Source of the DNA: an uncultured Christensenella sp.
Lineage (GTDB): Bacteria > Bacillota > Clostridia > Christensenellales > Borkfalkiaceae
Length of the DNA stretch: 64,000 nt
Direction of reading: 5' to 3'
Assembly: GCA_910578195.1 (NCBI GenBank)
Contig: CAJTOY010000001.1
Location: 1-64,000, forward strand
The position numbers and the translations under genes are program-made. A model generated the notes under the pieces. It was not told where the DNA came from and ran no database searches. It saw only the letters and a list, made by a program, of their open reading frames with translations. Below are positions 36,322 through 43,679 of this stretch, in pieces. Position 1 is the first letter of the stretch. The number at the start of each line of letters is the position of its first letter.

Positions 36322-37152
36322 ATGGCAACAACCAAAAAAGACTATCAGATTATACAAAAACTTGGTGAAGACGAGTTTCTCTTACTTCACCCCGAAACGA
36401 ATGCAGAGAATGTCGTAGTTGATGTGGAAGGTGTTGAGGGAGATGACTTAGCCGCCGCGCTTAAAGCATTAAAGGATGATGTGGACGGCAAAGCTTCTTC
36501 TTCTGAAATTCCTGACGTAAGTCAGTTTATTACGAAAGCGGTCGAAGACCTGCTCAACTATTACACAAAAGCTGCAATTGACGATAAAATCACAGACCTT
36601 GAAAACAAGGTAAGTGCAATTCCAAAATTTTCAATCAGTGTTGTCGCGGCGCTTCCTACAGAGGATATCAGCGAAACAACAATCTACTTGGTTAGTACGG
36701 GTGCTGACAGCAACAATCTTTACACCGAATACATCTATGTCAGCAGCTCGTGGGAAATTCTTGGAACACAAAAGCTCGACCTTACGGGGTATGCAAAGGA
36801 AGATTGGGTTAGCGCCCAGATATCAGGATTTGTTACGGAAGCGAGAGTGCAAGAGCTGATTGCGGCGGCATCGTTCAAGGCGGCAGACACCGCAGATAAA
36901 CTTGCAACCGCAAGAAAAATATCTATCAGCGGCGACGTTATAGGTGAAGCAACATTCGACGGTTCCGATGACAGCGACATTGCAGTTGAGTTAAGCAAAA
37001 CAGGTGTGGCGGCGGGCGTTTATACTGCCGTCGAGGTAGACGAAAAAGGGAGAGTTACTGCCGGTTCAATGGCGATTGAGATAGGAACCGCAGGACAGAC
37101 AACTCCGAGTCAGGATTTAGCTATCGGTGGGCTATTTTTCAAATTACTTTAA
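36322..37152 (+). CDS. Tail fibre-like protein
   Basis: This 276-aa protein has a helical N-terminus, a middle with coiled-coil-like repeats and a beta-rich C-terminus (GDVIGEATFDGSDDSDIAVE, then TGVAAGVYTAVEVDEKGRVT) matching phrases common in phage fibre shafts. GAGAGGTG lies upstream. It precedes the DGR-diversified protein and may carry or connect it. Confidence 0.6.
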   Translation: MATTKKDYQIIQKLGEDEFLLLHPETNAENVVVDVEGVEGDDLAAALKALKDDVDGKASSSEIPDVSQFITKAVEDLLNYYTKAAIDDKITDLENKVSAIPKFSISVVAALPTEDISETTIYLVSTGADSNNLYTEYIYVSSSWEILGTQKLDLTGYAKEDWVSAQISGFVTEARVQELIAAASFKAADTADKLATARKISISGDVIGEATFDGSDDSDIAVELSKTGVAAGVYTAVEVDEKGRVTAGSMAIEIGTAGQTTPSQDLAIGGLFFKLL

Positions 37153-37164
37153 GGGGGTAAAAAT

Positions 37165-38202
37165 ATGGCGGGATATAAATTACAAGGTAAAACCGCAAGC
37201 GGAGCAATGGTTGATATTCCGTTGGCTGCGACATATGATGCCATCGGGAATGATATACAGCAACATTACGCAGCAAAGACTGAATATGAAGCTATAATGG
37301 CAAAGCTCGGCATAATGGGCGGTCAGCTTGATTTGTTGCTTGCTTCGTCTGGCATGGTATCTTTTGCTGATTGCGACTGGGAAACAATTAAAGCAATATC
37401 TGAAAGCGGGAAAGCACCCACAGCATTCAAAGTGGGAGACGAGAAAAACATAACGCTCTCTACTGGCGAACAAATTACAATGGTTATACTTGGGTTTAAT
37501 CATGATGATTTGGCAGACGGTTCTGGAAAAGCTGGAATAACTCTTGGAATGAAAAATGCACTTACGACCAATTATGTGATGAACGCTTCGTCGAAAACAT
37601 ACGATGGTCAATCTGGGTACAACGCTGGTGGCTGGCTTAATTGCGAAATGCGTAACAATACTATGCCTATGCTACTTGCGTATCTGCCACAAGAGGTTCG
37701 CGATGTTATAAAAACAGTTAAGAAGAAAACGTCCAAAGGGTGTACGTCGAGTGTTTTACTTGAAACCGAGGATAAGCTGTTCTTGTTTTCTCAGGAAGAA
37801 GTTATGGGAACGCACAAATATACTACGCAATATCAGAACTCTTTCTCTGGGGAAGGCGAGCAGTATGAGTACTTCAAAAATGCGCATATACCTACGCCAA
37901 AAGCAGGTACGGGTGCATTTTCTGTTTTGGAAGGTACTGGATGCTTTTATACTACGGATACAGCTGTTGCTAATAAGTACGACAACAGATTCGGGCAGGA
38001 GAAATCTATGAGCGCAAACTATTATTACAATTATAATAATGCAAAGGCGCAAGGTAACAATGCAACAACATCGTGCACTTGGTGGCTTCGCTCTCCGTAT
38101 TGCAGTAGTAGCTACAGCTTCTGCTGTGTCAGCAGCGCGGGTTCCAGCGATTACTACGGTGCCAACGTCAGTTTCGGCGTCGCTTTCGGCTTTTGTATTT
38201 AA
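37165..38202 (+). CDS. DGR target: variable adhesin with C-terminal VR
   Basis: This 345-aa protein is the retroelement's diversified ligand-binding protein. The C-terminal third (about 215-345) reads as a DUF6273/formylglycine-enzyme-like C-type lectin fold with the WWLRSPY motif. The last 42 codons are the variable region, which matches the template repeat downstream except almost only at template adenines. Aromatic, Ser, Gly, Asp and Cys residues fill the variable sites. It follows the fibre gene, so it probably sits at the tail tip and determines host receptor range. AAGGGGG precedes the ATG. Confidence 0.88.
   Translation: MAGYKLQGKTASGAMVDIPLAATYDAIGNDIQQHYAAKTEYEAIMAKLGIMGGQLDLLLASSGMVSFADCDWETIKAISESGKAPTAFKVGDEKNITLSTGEQITMVILGFNHDDLADGSGKAGITLGMKNALTTNYVMNASSKTYDGQSGYNAGGWLNCEMRNNTMPMLLAYLPQEVRDVIKTVKKKTSKGCTSSVLLETEDKLFLFSQEEVMGTHKYTTQYQNSFSGEGEQYEYFKNAHIPTPKAGTGAFSVLEGTGCFYTTDTAVANKYDNRFGQEKSMSANYYYNYNNAKAQGNNATTSCTWWLRSPYCSSSYSFCCVSSAGSSDYYGANVSFGVAFGFCI
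38072..38197 (+). repeat. DGR variable region (VR)
   Basis: These 126 bp align without gaps to the template at 39092-39217 (offset exactly 1020). There are 22 mismatches, 21 of them at template A (to G, T or C) and one at a template C near the 5' end. The 3' end GGCGTCGCTTTCGG(C)TTTTGTA (38176-38197) is the probable IMH. Confidence 0.93.
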
Positions 38203-38223
38203 TCTCATATCGAAACAAAAAAA

Positions 38224-38244
38224 TCCGCCACGTTATGTGGCGGA
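38224..38244. promoter_or_regulatory. Hairpin/cruciform downstream of the VR
   Basis: TCCGCCAC (38224-38231), loop GTTAT and GTGGCGGA (38237-38244) form a perfect 8-bp stem 26 bp after the VR. There is no T-run in the operon direction. DGRs commonly need such a hairpin just after IMH for target recognition. Confidence 0.6.
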
Positions 38245-38270
38245 AATAAAAATCAACAAGGAGGACAAGT

Positions 38271-38591
38271 ATGGAGCAATTCTACTTCAAGCCTACGCCA
38301 GATGCGCATAGTGAGGCGGAAAAACTAATCTATGTTGCATCAAACGGGCAAGGATATATAGCCAATAATGAACTACATATCTGCGGCAACTATCACCTGA
38401 TATATAAATTCACGGGGGAGAATGTCGGCTGGTATATGAAGAATCCTCAAGATAATATCGACAGATATCTTGGTCTTGGCGCAAGCCCGTCTGTTCTGAT
38501 AGGAGATATAGACGTGAAAGACGAAGAATATTTTGAGACAATCAAATACGTTCAACCCGAAAAAGAAGATCGGGAAGAAACAGAAGAATAA
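38271..38591 (+). CDS. Small protein between DGR target and Avd
   Basis: This 106-aa acidic protein (includes YHLIYKFTGENVGWYMKNPQ) has AAGGAGG upstream. It lies between the variable protein and Avd. It may be a fibre accessory or chaperone for the adhesin; no family is recognised. Its C-terminus is very Glu-rich. Confidence 0.55.
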   Translation: MEQFYFKPTPDAHSEAEKLIYVASNGQGYIANNELHICGNYHLIYKFTGENVGWYMKNPQDNIDRYLGLGASPSVLIGDIDVKDEEYFETIKYVQPEKEDREETEE

Positions 38592-38625
38592 TTAAAACAA
38601 ATATGACACAAATAAGGAGTTAAAG

Positions 38626-39045
38626 ATGGCTGTTCTAAAAAGCAATAGAAATGAATCGCAGTTACAATTTTTAGATACTGCAAGAGAGTTAGAGATTTTC
38701 ACCTTAAGAAACTGTGTCAAATTTCCTAAACGATATACTTTTTTCATCACTACCGAAATTGTGAGACTATCGCAATCGGTATATAACAATGTCAAAGCGG
38801 CAAATAGCGTTTTCCCATCGGGTGAGTTGGAGGTGCAAATGCGCCGAAATTATCTCACAAGGGCGAATTGCGATTTGCAATGCTTAATTTCCCAACTTGA
38901 CGTTGCGAAAGAAATGTTTGGCGAAGAAGTTAAATCGAACACTTGGTGTTCTTGGATGGACTTAATTGAAAAGGAAGCCAAATTGATTTCAGCAGTCAAG
39001 AAAAAAGATAGAGAGCGCCTTACGAAACCGACTCAGGATTCATAG
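38626..39045 (+). CDS. avd: DGR accessory variability determinant (Avd)
   Basis: This 139-aa, all-helical basic protein is the Avd-type four-helix bundle. It begins with a basic stretch, then helices with TARELEIFTLRNCVKFPKRY, typical of the four-helix 23S-rRNA-insert/Avd family. Avd forms a pentamer that binds the reverse transcriptase and template RNA and is needed for mutagenic retrohoming. It sits directly before the TR and RT, the classic target-avd-TR-RT order. AAGGAG precedes the ATG. Confidence 0.85.
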   Translation: MAVLKSNRNESQLQFLDTARELEIFTLRNCVKFPKRYTFFITTEIVRLSQSVYNNVKAANSVFPSGELEVQMRRNYLTRANCDLQCLISQLDVAKEMFGEEVKSNTWCSWMDLIEKEAKLISAVKKKDRERLTKPTQDS

Positions 39046-39091
39046 GGCGATTTTTATAAACAGGTTATAAGCCGAAAAACATTTGTCGTGG

Positions 39092-39217
39092 CGTGCAACT
39101 GGTGGCTTCGCTCTCCGTATTACAATAATAGCAACAACTTCTGCTATGTCAACAGCACGGGTAACAGCAATAACAACAATGCCAACAACAGTAACGGCGT
39201 CGCTTTCGGATTTTGTA
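39092..39217 (+). repeat. DGR template repeat (TR)
   Basis: This 126-bp non-coding template between avd and the reverse transcriptase is the donor for the VR. It is adenine-loaded: the matching frame reads Asn at 14 codons (AAY), the codon set that gives the greatest diversity by A mutation. It is read as RNA; the apparent frame through it is not a gene. Confidence 0.93.
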
Positions 39218-39432
39218 CGATAATGCCAGACATAGTAATTCCAATTGAGGAACGAAATCAGTGCGAGTACAAAAGGGGCGTATGACCTTTCCGTAAGGAT
39301 AAATAAATATTTTGATGTAGTCTACCGGACGCTTCTTGCATTGCGCGCGATTGTGGTAGCGCGTTTAATGGTAGGTACTACTATGCAGTTATTTTCCCAC
39401 AATGATTTCACTGTACAAGGTATATAATTTTT

Positions 39433-40551
39433 ATGAATAGCAAGGAAAGACATGAACTAAGGTATCAGAGACGCAAACAAAAACGTCTCGAGAAGAAAAG
39501 GAAATTTGATGAAATTTATTGTGATTACAATAAAGTTTTCACGTTTGATAACTTATATCACAGTTACAAACAATGTTGCAAAGGCGTGGGCTGGAAATCC
39601 AGTACCCACAAATACAGAACAAATGCTCTGTTAAACGTAAACAACACATATAAGATGTTGCGTGACGGAACATTCAAAACCAAAGGATTTTTCGAGTTTA
39701 ATATAATCGAACGAGGCAAAGCACGACACATACAAAGCGTTCACATAAGCGAGCGCGTAGTACAAAGATGCTTATGCGATTACAGCCTTGTTCCGTTGCT
39801 AAAACGCTCATTCATTTATGATAACGGAGCGTGCATCAAACTTCGGGGAATTGACTTTGCGCTTAACCGAATGAATAGACATTTGGAAAAGTATTATAGG
39901 CACTATGGCAACGAGGGTTATGCCCTCGTTTTTGATTTCTCGAAATATTTCAACAGCATAAACCACGAAATTCTGTTAAAGATTTTGCGAGAAAAAATTA
40001 CTGACGATAGATTGTACGCTATTGTCAAGCAGTTGGTAGATGACTTTGGCGAGAACGGGCTTGGATTAGGTAGCCAAATCTCACAGAGCTGTGCATTGGC
40101 GTTGCCAAACAAAATGGATCACTACATCAAGGAAGAGCTTGGCATTAAGTATTATTGCCGCTACATGGACGATGGGTGTCTTATACATCACAGCAAAGAG
40201 CATTTGCAATACTGCTTGAAAAAGATTACGGAGATATGTACCGCGCTTGGTATTAAGCTAAACCAAAAGAAAACCCAAATAGTCAAGCTAAGCCGCGGCA
40301 TCAACTTTCTTAAGACACATTTTATCTTGACTAAGACGGGGAAGATAGTCCGCAAACCGTACAAGAAGAATATTACGCTTATGCGTAGAAAACTCAAAAC
40401 GTTCAAACGTTGGGTTAATGAAGGCAAAATGACATTAGAAGACGTTGCGACATCTTGGTGTTCGTGGCGCGGTCATCAACTAAAATTCAACTCATATTGG
40501 ACGAGACAAAGAATACATGACCTTTACGTGCGATTGTTCTACTGGTCGTGA
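39433..40551 (+). CDS. DGR reverse transcriptase
   Basis: This 372-aa RT copies the TR RNA with adenine-directed errors. The polymerase site is YMDD at 244-247 (YCRYMDDG). The preceding motif LGSQISQS (about 212-219) has Ser-Gln where most RTs have Ser-Pro, a mark of DGR enzymes. The DFSKYFNSINHE segment carries the other catalytic aspartate. The ribosome site is weak (CAAGG), suggesting low expression. It lies just after the TR. Confidence 0.95.
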   Translation: MNSKERHELRYQRRKQKRLEKKRKFDEIYCDYNKVFTFDNLYHSYKQCCKGVGWKSSTHKYRTNALLNVNNTYKMLRDGTFKTKGFFEFNIIERGKARHIQSVHISERVVQRCLCDYSLVPLLKRSFIYDNGACIKLRGIDFALNRMNRHLEKYYRHYGNEGYALVFDFSKYFNSINHEILLKILREKITDDRLYAIVKQLVDDFGENGLGLGSQISQSCALALPNKMDHYIKEELGIKYYCRYMDDGCLIHHSKEHLQYCLKKITEICTALGIKLNQKKTQIVKLSRGINFLKTHFILTKTGKIVRKPYKKNITLMRRKLKTFKRWVNEGKMTLEDVATSWCSWRGHQLKFNSYWTRQRIHDLYVRLFYWS

Positions 40552-40608
40552 AATAAAAAATAGCGAGTGTCATTGTCGGCACCCGCTTTAGTAATAGGAG
40601 GAAGTTAT

Positions 40609-41013
40609 ATGAACTGGCAAGCAATTTTACTTTCGGTAATCAGCATTGTTTTAACCGCTCTGGTAAGCTGGGGCGCGGAACGTCTTATTGCACTCATCAA
40701 CTCCAAGTTGGCTAACTCGAAGTACGCGAAGTATCTTACGAGCGTAGTTGACGTTATCACACGCGCTGTTAAGACCACATATCAGACTTACGTCGAGACG
40801 CTTAAGAATAAAGATATGTTCACGGCAGACGCGCAGAAAGAAGCCCTCTCTAAGGCGGGAGAGATGGCTCTGGCTCAATTGTCTGAAGACTCAAAGGAAT
40901 GGATTAAGACCAACTTCGGCGATGTCAAGGTGTGGATTTCAAATACTATCGAATCGGTTATCTACGACTTGAAGAATAAGCCTTCCGGAGAAAACACGAA
41001 TGAAGAAGCTTAA
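40609..41013 (+). CDS. LLH-type phage holin
   Basis: This 134-aa protein has one N-terminal membrane segment (about 4-27, AILLSVISIVLTALVSWGAE) and a long amphipathic charged helical remainder, as in the phage holin LLH family. The ATG at 40609 is chosen for AGGAGG upstream; an earlier in-frame ATG lies in a hairpin (40562-40588). It should permeabilise the membrane at lysis. It overlaps the next gene by 14 bases. Confidence 0.75.
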   Translation: MNWQAILLSVISIVLTALVSWGAERLIALINSKLANSKYAKYLTSVVDVITRAVKTTYQTYVETLKNKDMFTADAQKEALSKAGEMALAQLSEDSKEWIKTNFGDVKVWISNTIESVIYDLKNKPSGENTNEEA

Positions 41014-41425
41014 GGCAATAGGCTTTTGGATAGCCTCATTTACGTGGGGTCTTCCTATGACGTTAGTGGGCTGCCTCGTTGCTGTCGCGTTGATGGTGAC
41101 GGGGCATAAGCCCCACAGATTCCATTACCTCATTTATTTTGAAATAGGGGAAAATTGGGGCGGCTTTGAGTGCGGATGTTTCTTCGTGACAAACAAGAAC
41201 CCTACATTCAGCATCAGGCGCCACGAAAGCGGGCACGGCTTACAGAATATTATGCTTGGCGTATTTATGCCGTTCTTGGTAAGCATACCGTCTTGCATAC
41301 GCTATTGGTACAGGGAGATACTTGTACGTAGCGGCAAGAAGAGATATCACGATTTACCAGATTACGATAGCATATGGTTCGAGGGTTGGGCAACGCGGCT
41401 CGGCGATAAATATTTCAAAGACTAA
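41000..41425 (+). CDS. Membrane protein with HESGH zinc-protease-like motif
   Basis: This 141-aa protein has two membrane segments (about 8-33 and 88-105) and between them RRHESGHGLQN, which resembles the HExxH zinc site though only HESGH is present. A conserved-looking WFEGWATRLGDKYF closes it. GGAG lies upstream within the holin gene. As the last gene after the holin it occupies the endolysin place, but no peptidoglycan hydrolase domain is visible. A membrane zincin or lysis accessory are possibilities. Confidence 0.6.
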   Translation: MKKLKAIGFWIASFTWGLPMTLVGCLVAVALMVTGHKPHRFHYLIYFEIGENWGGFECGCFFVTNKNPTFSIRRHESGHGLQNIMLGVFMPFLVSIPSCIRYWYREILVRSGKKRYHDLPDYDSIWFEGWATRLGDKYFKD

Positions 41426-41439
41426 TCGCGAGGCGACAG

Positions 41440-41526
41440 ATGAGTATCTTTAACGATATAAAACTTGCCTTAGAACAGGCGATAGAGTATGAGCGTGGGC
41501 AAGCGTGTGACGAGAGTAAAGAATAA
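41440..41526 (+). CDS. 28-aa peptide resembling an antitoxin N-terminus
   Basis: The peptide MSIFNDIKLALEQAIEYERG and eight further residues resemble the first 25 residues of small XRE-type antitoxins (MxxFxxIKxGLxEAIxYExG), but the frame ends before any HTH. GAGGCGACAG lies upstream. It may be a remnant or a short independent peptide; it is the last frame before the operon terminator. Confidence 0.35.
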   Translation: MSIFNDIKLALEQAIEYERGQACDESKE

Positions 41527-41533
41527 AAAAAAT

Positions 41534-41576
41534 AGGCGATCTATGGATTAGTTTCCACAGGTCGCCTTCTTTTTTC
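41534..41576. terminator. Bidirectional terminator ending the rightward operon
   Basis: AGGCGATCTATGGA (41534-41547) pairs with TCCACAGGTCGCCT (41554-41567), a 14-bp stem (one C-A mismatch at most, one G-U). TTCTTTTTT follows on the plus strand and TATTTTTTTT on the minus strand, so it can end both the late operon and the lipoprotein transcript. Confidence 0.85.
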
Positions 41577-41647
41577 TCCAGAAAGTATTATTTGGCGCAA
41601 CTTGCTGGAGAGAATATTAGTTTGAATAAAAGGCATCTTTGATATAA

Positions 41648-42163
41648 TTAAACATCAAGCTTAATTGCGTTAAAGTAATAGGTGTCAAGAGCGTAGAGAT
41701 TTACTTCCTTTTCGCAAGTAAATGAGCCATTAAACTCAATATCGCCGTCCGCGGGTATGCCATTATATTGATTTGAATAGGTAATCTGTATAGCCTTCCC
41801 AGAAAGCGCCGCGTCAGTTTTACCTTTGACGGTCAACTTTGCTACATAAGGGTAGAACTTACCTGCGATGCTCTCGTCTTTTGCGATGGTGTTCTTTTTT
41901 GTAAGCACTAATTTAGCTTCCGTGATTTGGATGACATAGCGAGTTTCTTCAACTTCTGTCGGGTCATTCGGGTTGGGATAAGTACGCTTAACATATGTGT
42001 ACGTAAAAGATACATCAGGATAAGCCAAGAATTCGTCTCCGACATTAACTTCTTTGATATTCGGTTGTGATGTGCCGCCATTATTGTCGGCGGGTGATGT
42101 TCCGCAGGCGCATAATGTTACCAGCGAAAGCGCAATGAGTAAAGCACAAATAATTTTTTTCAT
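41648..42163 (-). CDS. Lipoprotein, probable lysogenic-conversion moron
   Basis: This 171-aa protein is secreted and lipid-anchored: a signal of Lys-Lys, a hydrophobic core and a lipobox LCAC with Cys20, then a Gly/Ser/Asn-rich tether and a beta-rich domain like DUF4352/telomeric-fold extracellular modules (FLAYPDVSFTYTYVKRTYPN). The ATG at 42163 is chosen for AAGGAG upstream. It has its own consensus promoter and sits between two bidirectional terminators, the classic moron layout. It may alter the lysogen surface or block superinfection, which is inference. Confidence 0.75.
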   Translation of the reverse strand: MKKIICALLIALSLVTLCACGTSPADNNGGTSQPNIKEVNVGDEFLAYPDVSFTYTYVKRTYPNPNDPTEVEETRYVIQITEAKLVLTKKNTIAKDESIAGKFYPYVAKLTVKGKTDAALSGKAIQITYSNQYNGIPADGDIEFNGSFTCEKEVNLYALDTYYFNAIKLDV

Positions 42164-42188
42164 AATAAGTCTCCTTATAATTTTATGT

Positions 42189-42217
42189 ATTATATCACAT
42201 ATCAACCATTAAGTCAA
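42189..42217 (-). promoter_or_regulatory. Promoter of the lipoprotein gene
   Basis: On the minus strand TTGACT (42217-42212), a 17-bp spacer and TATAAT (42194-42189) make a near-perfect SigA promoter 25 bp upstream of the ATG. No copy of the 23-bp element overlaps it, so it should be on in the lysogen. Confidence 0.85.
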
Positions 42218-42244
42218 TAAAGCTTATCGTTCAACAATAAAAAC

Positions 42245-42280
42245 AGGGCGACCCATAGAAATAGGTACGCCCTTATTTTT
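42245..42280. terminator. Bidirectional terminator ending the early operon
   Basis: AGGGCG (42245-42250) pairs with CGCCCT (42268-42273), with an internal CCTATT/AATAGG-type pairing possible. T-rich tracts follow on both strands. It separates the lipoprotein unit from the leftward early operon. Confidence 0.75.
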
Positions 42281-42594
42281 TATTCCTTTTCTGAGAATGA
42301 TACCGCAAGGGGATTCGATAACCTGCCCCCAGACAACCTTTCGATTAACGCTTGTAAGTATGTGAGCGCTTCGTCAACTATGTAATCTGGCGCGATATGC
42401 GTTCCTCGTGTCGCTCTATCCATTTCGCCGATAGTGATTGGCTCTGGGATTTTAATGTTAAGTCCTTGTGCTTCTCTTTTAATAAAGTTTTTATGCGCTT
42501 GGTCAACACATAGTATGGGTGCATTTGTATATTCACTTATACATAGCAATCTTATCGTTTTGCCACCGCCACGCCTAAGATTATAAATCTTCAT
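42280..42594 (-). CDS. Small P-loop-like protein
   Basis: This 104-aa protein has RRGGGKT near its start, like the shortened Walker A of terminases, and YIVDEAL as a Walker B candidate. It is too short for a full ATPase fold. It is the last gene of the early operon, with AAGGAGAACC upstream. It could be a minimal ATPase, a truncated helicase-like protein, or a regulator; no family is recognised. Confidence 0.55.
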   Translation of the reverse strand: MKIYNLRRGGGKTIRLLCISEYTNAPILCVDQAHKNFIKREAQGLNIKIPEPITIGEMDRATRGTHIAPDYIVDEALTYLQALIERLSGGRLSNPLAVSFSEKE

Positions 42595-42606
42595 AGTGGT
42601 TCTCCT

Positions 42607-43080
42607 TTATTTATAAAGCTGAAATTTTTTGCTTATTAAATGAGCAATGTCATCTTCGAGTGGGCGGAAACCGACGCAAGTAAGAGTTCTGCCGACACCG
42701 TTCTCATCAATTTCTTCTGGCTTGAGTTCAGTAAGACAATTATCTTTGATAAGAAAGAAATCCTTTCCTTCAACCAGACCAAGCTCACGAGCCATTGTGA
42801 TAGCCTTCATAAGATGGTTATAATTCTTTGCCGCGCAGATAGTTTTTGTGAGTATATCACAAATCCATTTATCACAAATACTTGATGGTAAAGTTATAGA
42901 AAATGTTTTATTCCCCGTGGCAGTTGATTTAATTATTCTTGATTGGTCTCTAAGTGGTGCAGTTAAAAATGCCATAGAGGCATGGCAGCATTGCGCCGCC
43001 AATTTCCCAGCTGACATATTCAAATCTTTTCTTGCTATAATTAACTGTCTCATTGTTCTCTCGTCTAATATTTGTATCAT
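42607..43080 (-). CDS. PTH2-type peptidyl-tRNA hydrolase
   Basis: This 157-aa protein matches the PTH2 family: MRQLIIARKDLNMSAGKLAA, then QCCHAS, gives the typical start of the fold (RxDLxMSxGKxAAQxxHA). PTH2 releases tRNA from stalled peptidyl-tRNA and is mostly archaeal and eukaryotic, though it is known in phages and some bacteria. In phage infection it may rescue tRNA. The start at 43080 has AAGGAGC upstream and overlaps an upstream stop (ATGA). Confidence 0.8.
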   Translation of the reverse strand: MIQILDERTMRQLIIARKDLNMSAGKLAAQCCHASMAFLTAPLRDQSRIIKSTATGNKTFSITLPSSICDKWICDILTKTICAAKNYNHLMKAITMARELGLVEGKDFFLIKDNCLTELKPEEIDENGVGRTLTCVGFRPLEDDIAHLISKKFQLYK

Positions 43081-43187
43081 AAGAAATGCTCCTTAATCGC
43101 CAGTCTGGCTGCGCCATTTAGCCGCTGTGACACTTTATCGAGTTTCTTGAAGAAGCTATCGTCAGCGGCTATCGACGCTGTAAAGCG
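43077..43187 (-). other. Open in-frame extension after the dUTPase TAG stop
   Basis: After the dUTPase TAG the same frame stays open for 35 codons (includes ADDSFFKKLDKVSQRLNGAA) and ends at a TGA that overlaps the ATG of the PTH2 gene. The amphipathic helical composition and the ATGA coupling suggest real coding. The only usual start is a GTG at 43133, without a ribosome site. It may be a read-through tail, a small gene with an odd start, or a remnant. Confidence 0.4.
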
Positions 43188-43673
43188 CTATTTTGAGGTG
43201 CTGCCGAGACCGCCGTTTCTTACTCCGTCTGCATTGTCATCGTCAGTCTTGAAGTACTCAAGGATGATACCCTGAGCGATAGCGTCGCCCTTGTTCACGA
43301 CGAGCATATCGCCGCGCTTTGAGTCGTTAGTTATCTTAACCCAGATGTGTCCTTCGTTGTTGGAATTGTTGTAGTAGTCTGCGTCGATGATGCCGACCGT
43401 GTTATCGAGTTGCGCTCTGTACTTAAACCCAAGACTGCTACGAGGAACAACCATAAGGAACTTATTGTCGTCAAGCGAAACCTTGATACCCGTAGGGAAC
43501 TTGATAGATTCGCCGGGAGGGAGTTCAAAACCGATAGTGGCATAAATGTCGTAGCCTGCGCTGCACTTCGTAGCGCGGTGAGGAAGTTTTATGTCATCGT
43601 AGTCAGCCATATGCTTGCCACCCCATGCGTCCAAGTCATATTGCTTCTTTGAAACTTTTTCAAATTTATTCAT
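43188..43673 (-). CDS. dut: dUTPase
   Basis: This 161-aa trimeric-type dUTP pyrophosphatase keeps uracil out of phage DNA and supplies dUMP. All five motifs are visible: AGYDIYA, PRSSLG, the long NTVGIIDADYYNN, KGDAIAQGII and the closing RNGGLGSTSK. AAGGAG precedes the ATG. It ends with TAG, followed by an open frame (see the neighbouring entry). It belongs with the nucleotide genes next door. Confidence 0.93.
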   Translation of the reverse strand: MNKFEKVSKKQYDLDAWGGKHMADYDDIKLPHRATKCSAGYDIYATIGFELPPGESIKFPTGIKVSLDDNKFLMVVPRSSLGFKYRAQLDNTVGIIDADYYNNSNNEGHIWVKITNDSKRGDMLVVNKGDAIAQGIILEYFKTDDDNADGVRNGGLGSTSK

Positions 43674-43679
43674 TATCTA

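Noticed and set aside
39088..39285. 65-codon frame over the template repeat
   Set aside because: It is the TR read as protein; it has no ribosome site and the adenine-rich codons are explained by the DGR.
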